A stretch of 64,000 bases of DNA, taken from the NCBI RefSeq assembly GCF_016758255.1, contig NZ_QYAD01000001.1, forward strand, positions 1,213,171-1,277,170, written 5' to 3'. Under the pieces are notes generated by a model. It was not told the DNA's origin. It saw only the letters and a program-made list of their open reading frames with translations, and ran no database searches. The translations under genes were made by a program, and so were the position numbers. Each line of letters starts with the position of its first letter. Position 1 is the first letter of the stretch. The stretch comes from Leucobacter chromiireducens subsp. chromiireducens (GTDB lineage: Bacteria; Actinomycetota; Actinomycetes; Actinomycetales; Microbacteriaceae). Shown one piece after another: positions 8,375 through 17,063 of this stretch.

Positions 8375-9427
8375 TCAGCTGATGCGCGAGCGATCGACGA
8401 CGCGGCCGCCGCCGAACACGATCCCACGCAAGAATCCCGTGCCCCAGCTCAGGTGCATCGTGACGAGCGTGCGAACCGTGAGCCACCGATCCCGCACCCC
8501 GCGCTGCTCGGGGATGCGGAACGTGGCGAACGCGATCCCGAGCAGGTAGAGCGCGAGCGGTGCGAGCAGGATCGGCCAGCCCGATGCCCACGGGAGCGCC
8601 CCGACCACGAGGATGAGGAGCGTGATGATGCTCACCGCGAGCCCCACGACGAGGGCGCCGGGCGCGAAGAAGCGCCAGGGGTTTGCGCGGCCGTAGCGGC
8701 GCACGAGCACGGCGCGCCACGTGCCGGTCGCAAAGAACTGGCGGGCGAGGTCGGTGAAGCTCGCGCGCGGCCAGTAAGTCACCTCGAGCGCGGGATCGAA
8801 CCAGACGGTGAACCCCGCACGTCGGATGCGGAGGTTCAGCTCCCAGTCCTCGCCGCGCAGAATGCCGGGGTCGTACCCGCCCACCGCGTCGACGGCCTCC
8901 CGGCGGAAGATGCCGAGGTAAGCGGACTCGGCCGGGCCGGGGGTGCCGTCCCCGTGGTAGGCGCCGCCGCCGAGCCCAAACGGGCTGTTGTAGGCGCGCG
9001 CGATGGCACGCTGCACGTCGCCGCGCCCGGCGGCCCGCATAATGCCGCCCACGTTCGCCACGCCCGCGGCGGCGTGCTCGCGGAGCGCTGCGATGCCGCG
9101 GCTCGTGTAGTCGGGGGTGAGCTCAGAGTGGGCGTCGACGCGCACAATCACGGGGTGGCGAGACGCTGCGATCGCGTGGTTCAGCCCAGCAGGGATGTCG
9201 CGCTCGGGGTTTGCCACCAGCTGCACGCGCGGATCCTCTGCCGCGAGACGCTCGGCGATGGCCGTACTCGTGTCCGATGACGGGCCGAGCGCGAGCACGA
9301 TCTCTTTCTCGCCCGGGTACTCCTGCGCGAGGATGGTGCGCACCGCGGACTCGAGGAAATCCTCCTCGTTGAGCACGGGCATCACGAAGCTCACGGCGGG
9401 GGAGTCGGGGAGAGGGGGGAGCTGCAC
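8375..9427 (-). CDS. Family 2 glycosyltransferase with C-terminal membrane helices
   Basis: A 350-aa GT-A fold enzyme transferring a sugar from a nucleotide donor to a lipid-linked or polymer acceptor at the inner face of the membrane. Seen motifs: FVMPVLNEEDFLESAV (nucleotide-binding start), VRVDAHSEL (DxD-equivalent, about residue 95) and GEDWELNLRIRRAG (catalytic ED, about residue 195). Two or three hydrophobic helices follow (about 245-310), resembling ExoA-type succinoglycan transferases. The start is GTG at 9427 with AGGAGG immediately upstream. It diverges from a CDP-glycerol glycerophosphotransferase-like gene, so it probably helps build a wall or capsule glycopolymer. Confidence 0.88.
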   Translation of the reverse strand: MQLPPLPDSPAVSFVMPVLNEEDFLESAVRTILAQEYPGEKEIVLALGPSSDTSTAIAERLAAEDPRVQLVANPERDIPAGLNHAIAASRHPVIVRVDAHSELTPDYTSRGIAALREHAAAGVANVGGIMRAAGRGDVQRAIARAYNSPFGLGGGAYHGDGTPGPAESAYLGIFRREAVDAVGGYDPGILRGEDWELNLRIRRAGFTVWFDPALEVTYWPRASFTDLARQFFATGTWRAVLVRRYGRANPWRFFAPGALVVGLAVSIITLLILVVGALPWASGWPILLAPLALYLLGIAFATFRIPEQRGVRDRWLTVRTLVTMHLSWGTGFLRGIVFGGGRVVDRSRIS

Positions 9428-9485
9428 CTCCTGATCTTCCCACAGCCGCGGGTCGTGGGGCTGGAAGCGGGGCTATCCTGGAACG

Positions 9486-10718
9486 ATGCAGCTGGCGAAG
9501 GATATGAAGCGCGCGGTCCGTTTGGGGCAGCGAGTGTTGAAGGGGCGCCGGGCCTACTTCGAGGTTCGAGAGATGATCGCGAAGCGTGGTCCGCTGCCCA
9601 CGGAGCACTTCCGCGTGGCCGTCTACTTCGCCGACAGCGACGTGAATATCTACCAGATGCGCCAGTGGTACGCGCCGTTGCAGGAGCTCTCGCAGGAGTG
9701 GCCCGTGCTTGTGCTGGCCCGAAACGCGGCGGGCGCGCGGCAGCTGATGCAGGAGAGCGGGCTCGACGTCGCCTTCGTGCAGAAGGTGACCGACCTCGAG
9801 CGCGTTATCGAAGCACAGCAGCTCGACGTGGTGCTCTACGTGAACCAGAACACGCGCAACTTCCAGATGATGCGGTACGGGCAGCGCTGGCACGTGTTCG
9901 TCAATCACGGCGAGAGCGACAAGATGTATATGACGAGCAATCAGCACAAGGCGTACGACTACGCCCTGGTGGCGGGCGACGCCGCCCGCGCTCGGCTCGC
10001 GGCGGCGCTGTGGGACTACGACGTCGAAGCGCGCACGATTCCTATCGGCCGCCCCCAGACCGACCATCTGAGCGGCGAGCCGCCGTTCACGCCCGACGAG
10101 CGCACCGTCGTGTTCTACGCTCCCACCTGGGAGGGAGATCGCCCCGCCGCGAGCTACGGCTCGGTCGCTTCGCACGGAGAGCGGCTCGTGTCGGAGCTGC
10201 TCGCGACCGGCCGGCACCGGGTCGTATACCGACCGCACCCGCGCAGCGGCGTCGTGGACGCGGAGTTCGGGGCGGCCAACGAGCGCATCATCGCCATGAT
10301 CGCGGCAGCCAACCAGGCGGATCCCAGCGCGCAGCACGTCTACGATCAGTCGCCCGTGCTTGGCTGGCAGCTGAGCCTCCCCGACCTCGCGATCTGCGAT
10401 ATCTCGGCGATGGTGTACGACCGGCTGGCCACGGGCAAGCCGCTCATGGTGACCCGGCCCGTTGCCCCCGACGCGGCGGTTGACGAGGGTGGCTACCTGA
10501 GCGTGTGCGAGTGGCTCGACGCGGGCGAGCTGGACCGCGCGGCCGAGGTGACCGATCGGGTGATCAACGATGCGGCAGCGATCGAGCGGCTCGGCACGTG
10601 GTCGCAGCGGTACTTCGGCGACACGACGCCGGGTGCCCCGACGCGCCGGTTCCACGCTGCGATCGCTGAACTCATCGCACGCGCTGACTCGTGGCGCAGC
10701 CGCGGCGGAAACGCGTAG
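9486..10718 (+). CDS. CDP-glycerol glycerophosphotransferase-like protein (TagB/TagF family)
   Basis: A 410-aa peripheral membrane enzyme that would add glycerol-phosphate or a similar unit to a wall teichoic-acid-like polymer. The N-terminus is short and basic; residues about 40-150 form the first Rossmann-like lobe; the C-terminal lobe has typical family motifs: VNHGESDK (about 143), PIGRPQTDH, VFYAPTWEGD (about 220), YRPHPRSG and DLAICDISAMVYDRLATGKPL (about 305-325). The ATG has no good ribosome-binding site and a TATCCT lies 8 bases upstream, so translation may be leaderless. The adjacent TagGH-type exporter supports a role in surface polymer synthesis. The exact polymer cannot be told. 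Confidence 0.88.
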   Translation: MQLAKDMKRAVRLGQRVLKGRRAYFEVREMIAKRGPLPTEHFRVAVYFADSDVNIYQMRQWYAPLQELSQEWPVLVLARNAAGARQLMQESGLDVAFVQKVTDLERVIEAQQLDVVLYVNQNTRNFQMMRYGQRWHVFVNHGESDKMYMTSNQHKAYDYALVAGDAARARLAAALWDYDVEARTIPIGRPQTDHLSGEPPFTPDERTVVFYAPTWEGDRPAASYGSVASHGERLVSELLATGRHRVVYRPHPRSGVVDAEFGAANERIIAMIAAANQADPSAQHVYDQSPVLGWQLSLPDLAICDISAMVYDRLATGKPLMVTRPVAPDAAVDEGGYLSVCEWLDAGELDRAAEVTDRVINDAAAIERLGTWSQRYFGDTTPGAPTRRFHAAIAELIARADSWRSRGGNA

Positions 10719-10768
10719 CCCACACTGGGCTGCTCTCCGCGCGGCGGAGGCGAACGTTCAGCTGACGG

Positions 10769-11542
10769 CTAGCCGGCGGGGTGATCGGCGTTGTACTTCG
10801 CGACGACCTCATCGATGGGGCCGTCGAGCACCAGCTTGCCGCCGTTGAGGTAGAGCCCTCGCGAGCAGAAGCGCAGGAGATCGCGCTCGTTGTGCGAGAC
10901 GAGGAAGAGGGTCTTGCCCTCCGCAAGCAACTCTTCGATGCGGCGATAGCACTTCGCACGGAATGCCTTGTCGCCCACGGCAAGCACCTCGTCAACGAGC
11001 AGTACCGGCTCGTCGAGCTGCGAGATTACGGAGAACGCGACGCGCACCTTCATGCCGCTCGACAGGTGCTTGAACGGGGTATCGATCACGTCCTCGGCGC
11101 CGGCGAACTCGATGATCGAGTCGAAGCGCTCGGCGATCTGGCGCTTGCTGAGGCCGTGGAGGCCGCCCGTGAGCTGCACGTTGTCGCGCACCGTGAGATC
11201 GCCCACGAAGCCGCCGGTGATCTCGATGAGTGGGGCGACGCCGCCGCGCACGGTGACGCGCCCCTCATCTGGGAAGAGCACGCGGGCCACGAGCTTGAGC
11301 AGTGTTGACTTGCCTTGCCCGTTCCGGCCGACGACGCCGATCGCCTCGCCGCGCGTGACCGTGAACGAGACATCGCGCAGCGCCCAAAACTCCCCAGTGC
11401 GACTGCGCCGGGCGCGGCTTGCAAAGAGGTCCTTGAAGCTGCGGCGCGAGCCACGGTTGCGGCGAAAGCGGACGCCGAGGCCATCGGCCGTGATGATCGT
11501 CTCCGCGCCGGGCGAGGTGTCACTCGTCTGATGCTCAGTCAC
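10769..11542 (-). CDS. Teichoic-acid/polysaccharide exporter ATPase (TagH/Wzt type)
   Basis: A 257-aa ABC ATPase of the polymer-export subfamily. Walker A GRNGQGKST is at about residues 73-81. The loop GGVAPLIEITGGFVGDLTVRDN is characteristic of TagH/Wzt/RfbB-type ATPases. The signature motif is LSSGMKVRVAFSV and Walker B is VLLVDEVLAVGD. It ends soon after the D-loop, so it lacks the C-terminal polysaccharide-binding domain of O-antigen Wzt proteins and resembles short TagH forms. It lies one base downstream of the permease gene and is co-transcribed with it. Confidence 0.92.
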   Translation of the reverse strand: MTEHQTSDTSPGAETIITADGLGVRFRRNRGSRRSFKDLFASRARRSRTGEFWALRDVSFTVTRGEAIGVVGRNGQGKSTLLKLVARVLFPDEGRVTVRGGVAPLIEITGGFVGDLTVRDNVQLTGGLHGLSKRQIAERFDSIIEFAGAEDVIDTPFKHLSSGMKVRVAFSVISQLDEPVLLVDEVLAVGDKAFRAKCYRRIEELLAEGKTLFLVSHNERDLLRFCSRGLYLNGGKLVLDGPIDEVVAKYNADHPAG

Positions 11543-11543
11543 G

Positions 11544-12326
11544 TCACAGCTCCTTCAGGACGCCGCCGATGGTGCGGCGGAACACGAGAATGCCGACGAC
11601 GAGCAGCAGCACACTGATCCCCGCCGAGGTGGCAACGAGCAGCCAGTTCAGCTGGTCGGGGAAGAACCCCGCGCGGAAGAGCGCGAAGATGCCCGAGAGT
11701 GGGTTGAGCCACGCGAGTGGCCGAGCGAACTCGGGGAGATCGGCCGCGCCGTAGATGATGGGCGAGGCGTAGAACAGCACGCGCAGGATCAGCTTTGCCG
11801 CGCGCTCGAGGTCGCGGAAGAAGACGACGAGCGGGGCGATGATGAGGCCGAGGCCGAGCGTGAGCGTGGCGTGCAGCACGACCGCGAGTGGGAAGAGGAG
11901 CAGCCCCCAGCCCACCTGCGCGCCCGAAAACACGGCGAAGAGCACGAGCACGGGGAGGCTGAGCAAGAACTCGATGCCCTTTGAGCACACAATGCGCCCC
12001 ACCCAGATCCAGTGCGGCAGGGCGACGGAGCGCACCAGCTTCACGTCGCGCAGGAAGGCGCGGGTTGAATCTGAGATCGCTCCGTTGAACCACACCCAGG
12101 GGAGAAGTGCCGTGAGCAGGAACACGATGTACGGCTCTTCGCCCACGGAACGCTGGAACACCTGCGTGAACACGAACCAATAGATGAGGCTCATAAGGAG
12201 CGGGTCGAGGATCGACCACAGGTACCCGAGAAGGGACGTTGAGTACCGCACCTTCAGGTCACGCCTGGTCAGCAACCAGAGCGAAGACCAGGCGTTCGCG
12301 CGCGGCGGTCGTGGGGCAGAGTTCAC
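11544..12326 (-). CDS. Teichoic-acid/polysaccharide exporter permease (TagG/Wzm type)
   Basis: An ABC-2 type permease, about 260 aa with six membrane helices, forming the channel for export of an undecaprenyl-linked polymer together with the ATPase encoded just downstream. Motifs: LLTRRDLKVRYSTSLLGYLWSILDPLLM near the N-terminus and LNPLSGIFALFRAGFF near the C-terminus, both typical of TagG/Wzm/RfbA proteins. The frame is open to a GTG at 12401, but that start overlaps the divergent gene. I prefer the GTG at 12326, which gives the usual short N-terminus before the amphipathic RRDLKVRY helix. The start is not certain. Confidence 0.88.
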   Translation of the reverse strand: MNSAPRPPRANAWSSLWLLTRRDLKVRYSTSLLGYLWSILDPLLMSLIYWFVFTQVFQRSVGEEPYIVFLLTALLPWVWFNGAISDSTRAFLRDVKLVRSVALPHWIWVGRIVCSKGIEFLLSLPVLVLFAVFSGAQVGWGLLLFPLAVVLHATLTLGLGLIIAPLVVFFRDLERAAKLILRVLFYASPIIYGAADLPEFARPLAWLNPLSGIFALFRAGFFPDQLNWLLVATSAGISVLLLVVGILVFRRTIGGVLKEL

Positions 12327-12392
12327 ACGACTATTCTGCCGCTTTTCGCGAATCCCGGCGCGCATGCCGCGCTGCGCTCCAGATTTGATAAA

Positions 12393-13469
12393 TTGGTTCA
12401 CGTGCCGCCCGTAACTCCAGAAGTACCGTCCTCACCCGAGCCCGCAGAGAACTCGGCGTCGAGCGCTCCGGTTTTCGAGGGAGATCCTGCGGCAGCGCCG
12501 CTCAGCGCAGCCCGAGTTCGTCCGAGCCGCGCCGCTGGAGCGCCGGCTCCCGCGGCAGCGCCCGCCGCTGAGCCGGCTGCGACGCCGGCGCCTGAGCCCG
12601 CAGCAGAGCGCGCCGCCGAGGCGGCGCCCCGCACCGGCCGCATTCAGGTGCCCGTGCCCTCAGTGGTGCGTGCCCGCGAGCGGGGTCGCCTGGCGGAGCA
12701 GAACCCCGTGGTACTCAGCACCGAGATGCTCACGAAGACGTACGGACCCGTCGTCGCCGCCAACGAGGTCTCGCTGCAGGTGCACGCGGGCTCGTTCACG
12801 GGAGTTGTGGGACCGAACGGCGCCGGAAAGACCACGACGCTGTCGATGATCAGCGGCCTGTTGCGCCCCACCTCCGGCCGAGTGACGGTGAGCGGCGTTG
12901 ATGTGTGGACCGACGGCCCCGCGGCGAAGCGCCTCATCGGCTCGCTGCCCGACCGGCTGCGACTTTTTGACCGGCTGACGGGCGCGCAGTTGCTCTACTA
13001 CTCGGGCGTCCTCGCTGGAGTCGACGAGGCAGCGGTGGCCAAGCGCTCCGCGGAACTCGCTGAGGCCTTTGGCCTGGAGTCCGCACTCGGGCGCCTGGTG
13101 TCCGACTACTCGGCGGGCATGCAGAAGAAGATCGCCCTCGCATGCGCCATGATCCACGCGCCCGAGGTGCTCGTGCTCGATGAGCCGTTCGAGACGATCG
13201 ACCCGGTGTCTGCCGCAAACGTCACCGAGATCCTCGAGAAGTACGTCGCGGGCGGCGGGAGCGTCGTCATGTCGAGCCACAGCCTCGATCTGATCCAGCG
13301 CGTGTGTGACCACGTCTCGATCATCGTTGATGGCAGCGTGATCGCGCAAGGCACGGTCGACGCGGTGCGCGATGGCCTGAGCCTGGAGGAGCGCTTCACG
13401 AAGCTGACCGGCATGAGCGATACGCAGAAGGGGCTCGAATGGCTGCACGGCTCTTCCGACTCCGAGTAG
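12393..13469 (+). CDS. ABC transporter ATP-binding protein with long Ala/Pro-rich N-terminus
   Basis: A 358-aa ATPase partnered with the membrane protein encoded downstream, whose frame it overlaps by 31 bp. Residues 1-105 are low-complexity (Ala, Pro, Glu) and probably disordered. The ABC domain follows: GPNGAGKTT Walker A at about residue 142, signature YSAGMQKKIALA and Walker B VLVLDEPFETIDPVSA. The pattern resembles CcmA/DrrA-like exporters. The start is TTG at 12393 or GTG at 12402; neither has a clear ribosome-binding site, and a later GTG near 12650 would remove most of the tail. Substrate unknown. Confidence 0.85.
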   Translation: MVHVPPVTPEVPSSPEPAENSASSAPVFEGDPAAAPLSAARVRPSRAAGAPAPAAAPAAEPAATPAPEPAAERAAEAAPRTGRIQVPVPSVVRARERGRLAEQNPVVLSTEMLTKTYGPVVAANEVSLQVHAGSFTGVVGPNGAGKTTTLSMISGLLRPTSGRVTVSGVDVWTDGPAAKRLIGSLPDRLRLFDRLTGAQLLYYSGVLAGVDEAAVAKRSAELAEAFGLESALGRLVSDYSAGMQKKIALACAMIHAPEVLVLDEPFETIDPVSAANVTEILEKYVAGGGSVVMSSHSLDLIQRVCDHVSIIVDGSVIAQGTVDAVRDGLSLEERFTKLTGMSDTQKGLEWLHGSSDSE

Positions 13470-15004
13470 CGCTGCTCGGCGGTGCGCTGCGCGGTCCGTT
13501 CGGACGGGTCACGCGCACTATTGCCGGAGCCGTCGTGCTCGCAGCCCTCGCGGTCGTCGCCGCGGCGGCGCCCGCGTGGTTCATTCCGGCGCAGCACGAC
13601 CGCGCTGTGGTGGACATCTCCTTCGGGGCAATCGTGCTCGGCGCGATCCTGCTCGTGCCGTTCTTCGCAAACCGTGGGCACCTGGAGCCGCGGCAGTTCG
13701 GCGGCCTGCCTGCGGGCCCGGGCAGCATTGGCGGTGCGCTCCTCGCCACCACTGTGGTGAGCTGGCCGTTCTTCCTGCTCGCGCTCTGGCTGCTCGCGCT
13801 CGCGGTGTTCCGCCCCGAGTGGCGTGATCCCGCCTGGCTCGCCCCCGTTGCGCTGCTGCTTGCGGCGCTGCTGGCCGTAGTGAGCGCTCGGGTCACCTCC
13901 GCGCTTGCGAAGCTGCTGGTGGGAGACCGCTACGAGGGCCTCGTGCGGACCATCGGCGCGGTGCTGCTGGTTGCCGCGCTGCCGGTCGCGGTGTTCGCGA
14001 TCGCCTCGACGACGCGTGACGGTGGCTTCGACTCTGCGGGCGATCTCGCGGACGTGCTCGGATGGACGCCCTTCGGCGCGCCGTTCGCGGCGCTTGCGCT
14101 CGGTGCTGATCCAGCGGCGGCGCTTGGTCGCCTGGCCGTTGTGGGCGCCGCGATTCTCGTGCTCTGCCTCGTCTGGTTTGCGATCGTGCGCGCCTCGCTC
14201 ACGCGCATTGAGCGACCCATCGACCCCGATGTGGCGCGCAGCGGTCTGGGCTGGTTCGAGCGCTTCCCGGCCCGCCCGGCGCCCGCAATCGCCGCCCGGC
14301 TCCTCACTTACTGGGCGCGGGATCCGCGGTATCGCGTCGCGCTCTTCGCGATCCCGATCGCCCCGATCTTCATTCTGCTCGCGCTCTGGGTCGCCGGTGT
14401 GCCGCTCGAGGGGCTTGCGCTCGTGCCGCTGCCCATCGTGTTGCTGCTGCTCGGCTGGTCGCAGCACAACGACGTTGCGATGGACTCCACCGCGATTTGG
14501 GAGCACGTGGCGAGCGGGACTCGCGGTGCCGCCGATCGCGCTGGCCGCCTCGCGCCCGTGCTGCTGCTTGGTGTGCCGCTCGCGCTCATCGGTTCGAGCA
14601 TCACCGTGACGGTGATGGGCGACTGGCGGGTGCTGCCCGCGGTGGTCGGCATGAACCTCGGTGTGCTCTTCGTATCGGCCGGCGTCTCGAGCATCTTCTC
14701 CGTAATGATGCCGTACCCCACTACGCGACCGGGCGACAGCCCCTTCGTGCAGCCGCAGTGGTCAGGCTCGGGTTCCGGCCTTGCGCAGACGCTGTCGATG
14801 ATTGCTGCGATCCTGCTCTCGATCCCCGCCGTGTGGTTCGCGGTCACCGCGATCACCGACGTGGCGCTGGGGGACAACCTCTGGGCCGCGTTCTTCGGTG
14901 CGGGCTACGGTCTGTTGATCCTCGTGCTCGGCATCCTCATCGGGGGGCGCATCTTCGATCGGAGCGGCCCGGAGCTGATTGGCGTTACGCAGGTCTACGA
15001 CTAA
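13439..15004 (+). CDS. Multi-pass membrane protein, permease partner of preceding ABC ATPase
   Basis: A 521-aa integral membrane protein with about 12 hydrophobic segments spread along its length, for example residues 24-50, 105-130, 175-195, 305-330, 375-400 and 460-510. It has no soluble domain. It starts inside the last codons of the ATPase gene (31-bp overlap), which argues strongly for an obligatory ABC exporter pair. I recognise no family-specific motif. It fits the broad ABC-2-like permeases of actinobacteria whose substrate is unknown. Confidence 0.8.
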   Translation: MAARLFRLRVALLGGALRGPFGRVTRTIAGAVVLAALAVVAAAAPAWFIPAQHDRAVVDISFGAIVLGAILLVPFFANRGHLEPRQFGGLPAGPGSIGGALLATTVVSWPFFLLALWLLALAVFRPEWRDPAWLAPVALLLAALLAVVSARVTSALAKLLVGDRYEGLVRTIGAVLLVAALPVAVFAIASTTRDGGFDSAGDLADVLGWTPFGAPFAALALGADPAAALGRLAVVGAAILVLCLVWFAIVRASLTRIERPIDPDVARSGLGWFERFPARPAPAIAARLLTYWARDPRYRVALFAIPIAPIFILLALWVAGVPLEGLALVPLPIVLLLLGWSQHNDVAMDSTAIWEHVASGTRGAADRAGRLAPVLLLGVPLALIGSSITVTVMGDWRVLPAVVGMNLGVLFVSAGVSSIFSVMMPYPTTRPGDSPFVQPQWSGSGSGLAQTLSMIAAILLSIPAVWFAVTAITDVALGDNLWAAFFGAGYGLLILVLGILIGGRIFDRSGPELIGVTQVYD

Positions 15005-15045
15005 ACCGGCTGTTGCCGCACAGCGAGCAGGTTTACAATCGAGGC

Positions 15046-15330
15046 ATGGGTTTCTTTACGCGCAGCGATTCCGACTCCTCCGGGAGCCCCGCCGGTGGCA
15101 CCGATGTGCTCGACCGCGAGCTTGAGAAGCTGCTCGAGGATTCGCAGATCGAGGATGGCGACCACGAGCGGTTTTCGCACTACGTTCCGAAGGACAAGAT
15201 CCTCGAGTCGGCGATGACGGGTAAGCCCGTCCGCGCGCTCTGCGGGAAGAAGTGGACGCCGTCACGGGATCCCGAGAAGTTCCCCGTGTGCCCCGACTGC
15301 AAGAAGGTCTACGAGCGCATGCGCAAGTAG
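15046..15330 (+). CDS. DUF3039 zinc-binding protein
   Basis: A 94-aa soluble protein of the actinobacteria-specific DUF3039 family, function unknown. The second half has a probable zinc site: HYVPKDKI, ALCGKKW, then VCPDCKKVY, giving His plus three Cys (single C, then C-x2-C). The preceding half is acidic and Ser-rich. The ATG follows GAGG closely, and a TACAAT that could be a -10 box lies at about 15035. It is followed 26 bp later by a strong terminator, so it is a single-gene transcript. Confidence 0.88.
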   Translation: MGFFTRSDSDSSGSPAGGTDVLDRELEKLLEDSQIEDGDHERFSHYVPKDKILESAMTGKPVRALCGKKWTPSRDPEKFPVCPDCKKVYERMRK

Positions 15331-15356
15331 CGCGCGCCCGAGGCGCCGCACACGAT

Positions 15357-15399
15357 GAAGGGCCGCGATCCAGAGCAAGATTCTGGATCGCGGCCCTTC
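15357..15399. terminator. Strong bidirectional terminator
   Basis: A perfect inverted repeat with 18-bp arms (15357-15374 and 15382-15399) and a 7-base loop begins 26 bp after the DUF3039 stop. A GAA/TTC pair closes the base. The symmetry suits termination from both directions. Confidence 0.8.
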
Positions 15400-15406
15400 G
15401 TCGTAC

Positions 15407-15641
15407 GGGCGAGCTGTATGAGGTCACGACGCGCTCGATCCCGGCGATGCCATGCTCAGCGAACCAAGCTCTTGCACGCCCGAGGAACGCGACGGCAGTG
15501 ACGGCTTTCTCGCTGCCTTTGCTGGTTCACCTCCCCGTTGGGGTCAATAAACTTGCGCTGGTTCAGGCCCCGCTGCGCGAGGAGCCGGGTGATGGTGCGA
15601 CGACGACCTTCGGCCGTCAGCGACGAGTTTGCGTGCGTCAC
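15407..15641 (-). pseudogene. Decayed IS481-family transposase (two fragments)
   Basis: No intact gene, but two pieces of one transposase family are readable in order on the minus strand. From GTG at 15641 the frame gives THANSSLTAEGRRR-x-I-x-RLL, the helix-turn-helix start of IS481 transposases. After a gap and frame change, about 15410-15490 read in another frame as AVTAVAFLGRARAWFAEHGI followed by ERVVT, the family's DDE-region motif. Most of the catalytic domain between them is missing. The remnant abuts the stop of the Cmx-like exporter, with a 4-base overlap, suggesting the exporter may have arrived by transposition. The assignment rests on remembered motif similarity. Confidence 0.55.
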
Positions 15642-16819
15642 TTGACCGCCTCGCTCTCGACGGAGGCAATCAGCCGAATAAGCGGAACTGCGAGCAGCAG
15701 TGCCGTGGCGCTCGCGAGCACAGCTACCCAAACGGGTCCGAGTGCTCCCGGGATAACGCTGAGTGCGGCAGAGGCGAGCACGGGACCGGCAGCCGCACCA
15801 ATGTTGAGTGCCGCGGTCGCGTATGACCCCGCCATGGTGGGTGCACCCGCCGCGGCATAGAGCACTCGCGTGATCAGCGTGCTCCCGACGGCGAACCCCA
15901 CCACTCCCTGAAGGAATACGAGCCCGAGCAGGGCAACGGGGTTCGTTGCACAGAGCGCCAGCGCGACCCACCCGAGCACGAGAACGCTGCAACCGCCCAC
16001 GATGACGATCCTGGGTCGGGCATCCGAGAGTTGTCCTGCAACGGTGACACCAATGAAGGAGCCGACACCGAAGAGCACAAGGGCCACCGGTACCCACCAC
16101 TGGCTCAGGCCGGCGGTGTCCGTAACGATCGGCGCGAGAAAGGTGAGCGTGGCGAAGGTGCCGGCATTCACCAGGGCGGCGAGCAGCATCGTTGGAACGA
16201 GGCGCAGGGATGCCAGCTGCGCCAGTTCCACACGCAGCGAGGTCGAGGATGGCTCCTCCTTTGATGAGTCGTGGGCTTCAGAGCTGAAGCCCACAGCGAT
16301 GCCGATCGCGGCGGGGACGCAGAGAAGTGCGATCGCCCAGAACGTCGATTGCCAGCCGAGTGCCGTCCCAAGCAGCGCACCTGCGGGTACACCTGCGACG
16401 GTGGCGACGGTGGTACCCGCCAGCAGAACCGCCACGGCTCGACCTTTGGCGTCGGGCGCTACGAGTCTCGTCGCCGCTCCCAACGCGACCGCCAGGAAGC
16501 CTGCATTCACGATCGCCGCGATTACGCGCGTGATGAACAGAACAGTGAAATCCAGCGTGAGCGCCCCGACGACGTGGGACAGCGCGAATACGATCACGCA
16601 ACCCAGGAGTGTCGCTTTCACCGGGAGGCGACGAGTGAGCGCGGCCATCGCTGGTGCACCGATCACCATCCCTGCGGCGAACGCCGATGTCAGGAGACCA
16701 GCGGCCCCCACGGAAACTCCGAAGTACGTAGAGATGTCGGGTACGAGACCGGCGAGCATGAATTCGGAAGTGCCCATGGCAAAGACCACCAGGGCAAGAA
16801 GATAGAGAGCGAAAGGCAT
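15638..16819 (-). CDS. MFS exporter, Cmx/CmrA-like (chloramphenicol efflux family)
   Basis: A 393-aa, 12-helix efflux pump of the inner membrane. It strongly resembles the corynebacterial Cmx and related chloramphenicol exporters: MPFALYLLALVVFAMGTSEFMLAGL at the N-terminus, VAGVPAGALLGTALGWQSTFWAI in helix 5 and GSTLITRVLYAAAGAPTM followed by GSYATAALNIGAAAGPVL in the C-terminal half. The resemblance is from memory; whether it confers resistance here is unproven. A degenerate IS481 transposase lies immediately downstream and a leader with competing stem-loops lies upstream. Confidence 0.85.
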   Translation of the reverse strand: MPFALYLLALVVFAMGTSEFMLAGLVPDISTYFGVSVGAAGLLTSAFAAGMVIGAPAMAALTRRLPVKATLLGCVIVFALSHVVGALTLDFTVLFITRVIAAIVNAGFLAVALGAATRLVAPDAKGRAVAVLLAGTTVATVAGVPAGALLGTALGWQSTFWAIALLCVPAAIGIAVGFSSEAHDSSKEEPSSTSLRVELAQLASLRLVPTMLLAALVNAGTFATLTFLAPIVTDTAGLSQWWVPVALVLFGVGSFIGVTVAGQLSDARPRIVIVGGCSVLVLGWVALALCATNPVALLGLVFLQGVVGFAVGSTLITRVLYAAAGAPTMAGSYATAALNIGAAAGPVLASAALSVIPGALGPVWVAVLASATALLLAVPLIRLIASVESEAVK

Positions 16820-16879
16820 CGAGATAACTCCGAAGCGAGAGAACGAACAAGAGAACGTCTCGTCACCACGGTCAGCGCC

Positions 16880-16971
16880 TCAAGGACGCCCGAAGGACAT
16901 GCTGCGCGTAGCGTGCAATCAGCTAGGGGCTTGGCGGAGGTGAGGGGCTGACGGCGTGACCGAAAGCCCCT
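16880..16971 (-). promoter_or_regulatory. Possible attenuator leader of the Cmx-like exporter
   Basis: In the transcript toward the exporter, AGGGGCT (16965-16971) can pair with either of two later AGCCCCT copies (16943-16949 and 16925-16931), giving mutually exclusive stems. A six-codon open frame (ATG at 16900 to TGA at 16880, reading MSFGRP) follows, about 60 bases before the exporter ATG. Drug-inducible exporters of this family can be controlled by leader-peptide attenuation; that this leader does so is inferred. Confidence 0.35.
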
Positions 16972-17063
16972 GAGTGTCCGATTCAGGGCTCGACATAGAG
17001 ACCATCGTACCCGTCTGCGCGGGGACCTTCGAGGAACGTCAGCACCCCCATTGCCCGCAACAG

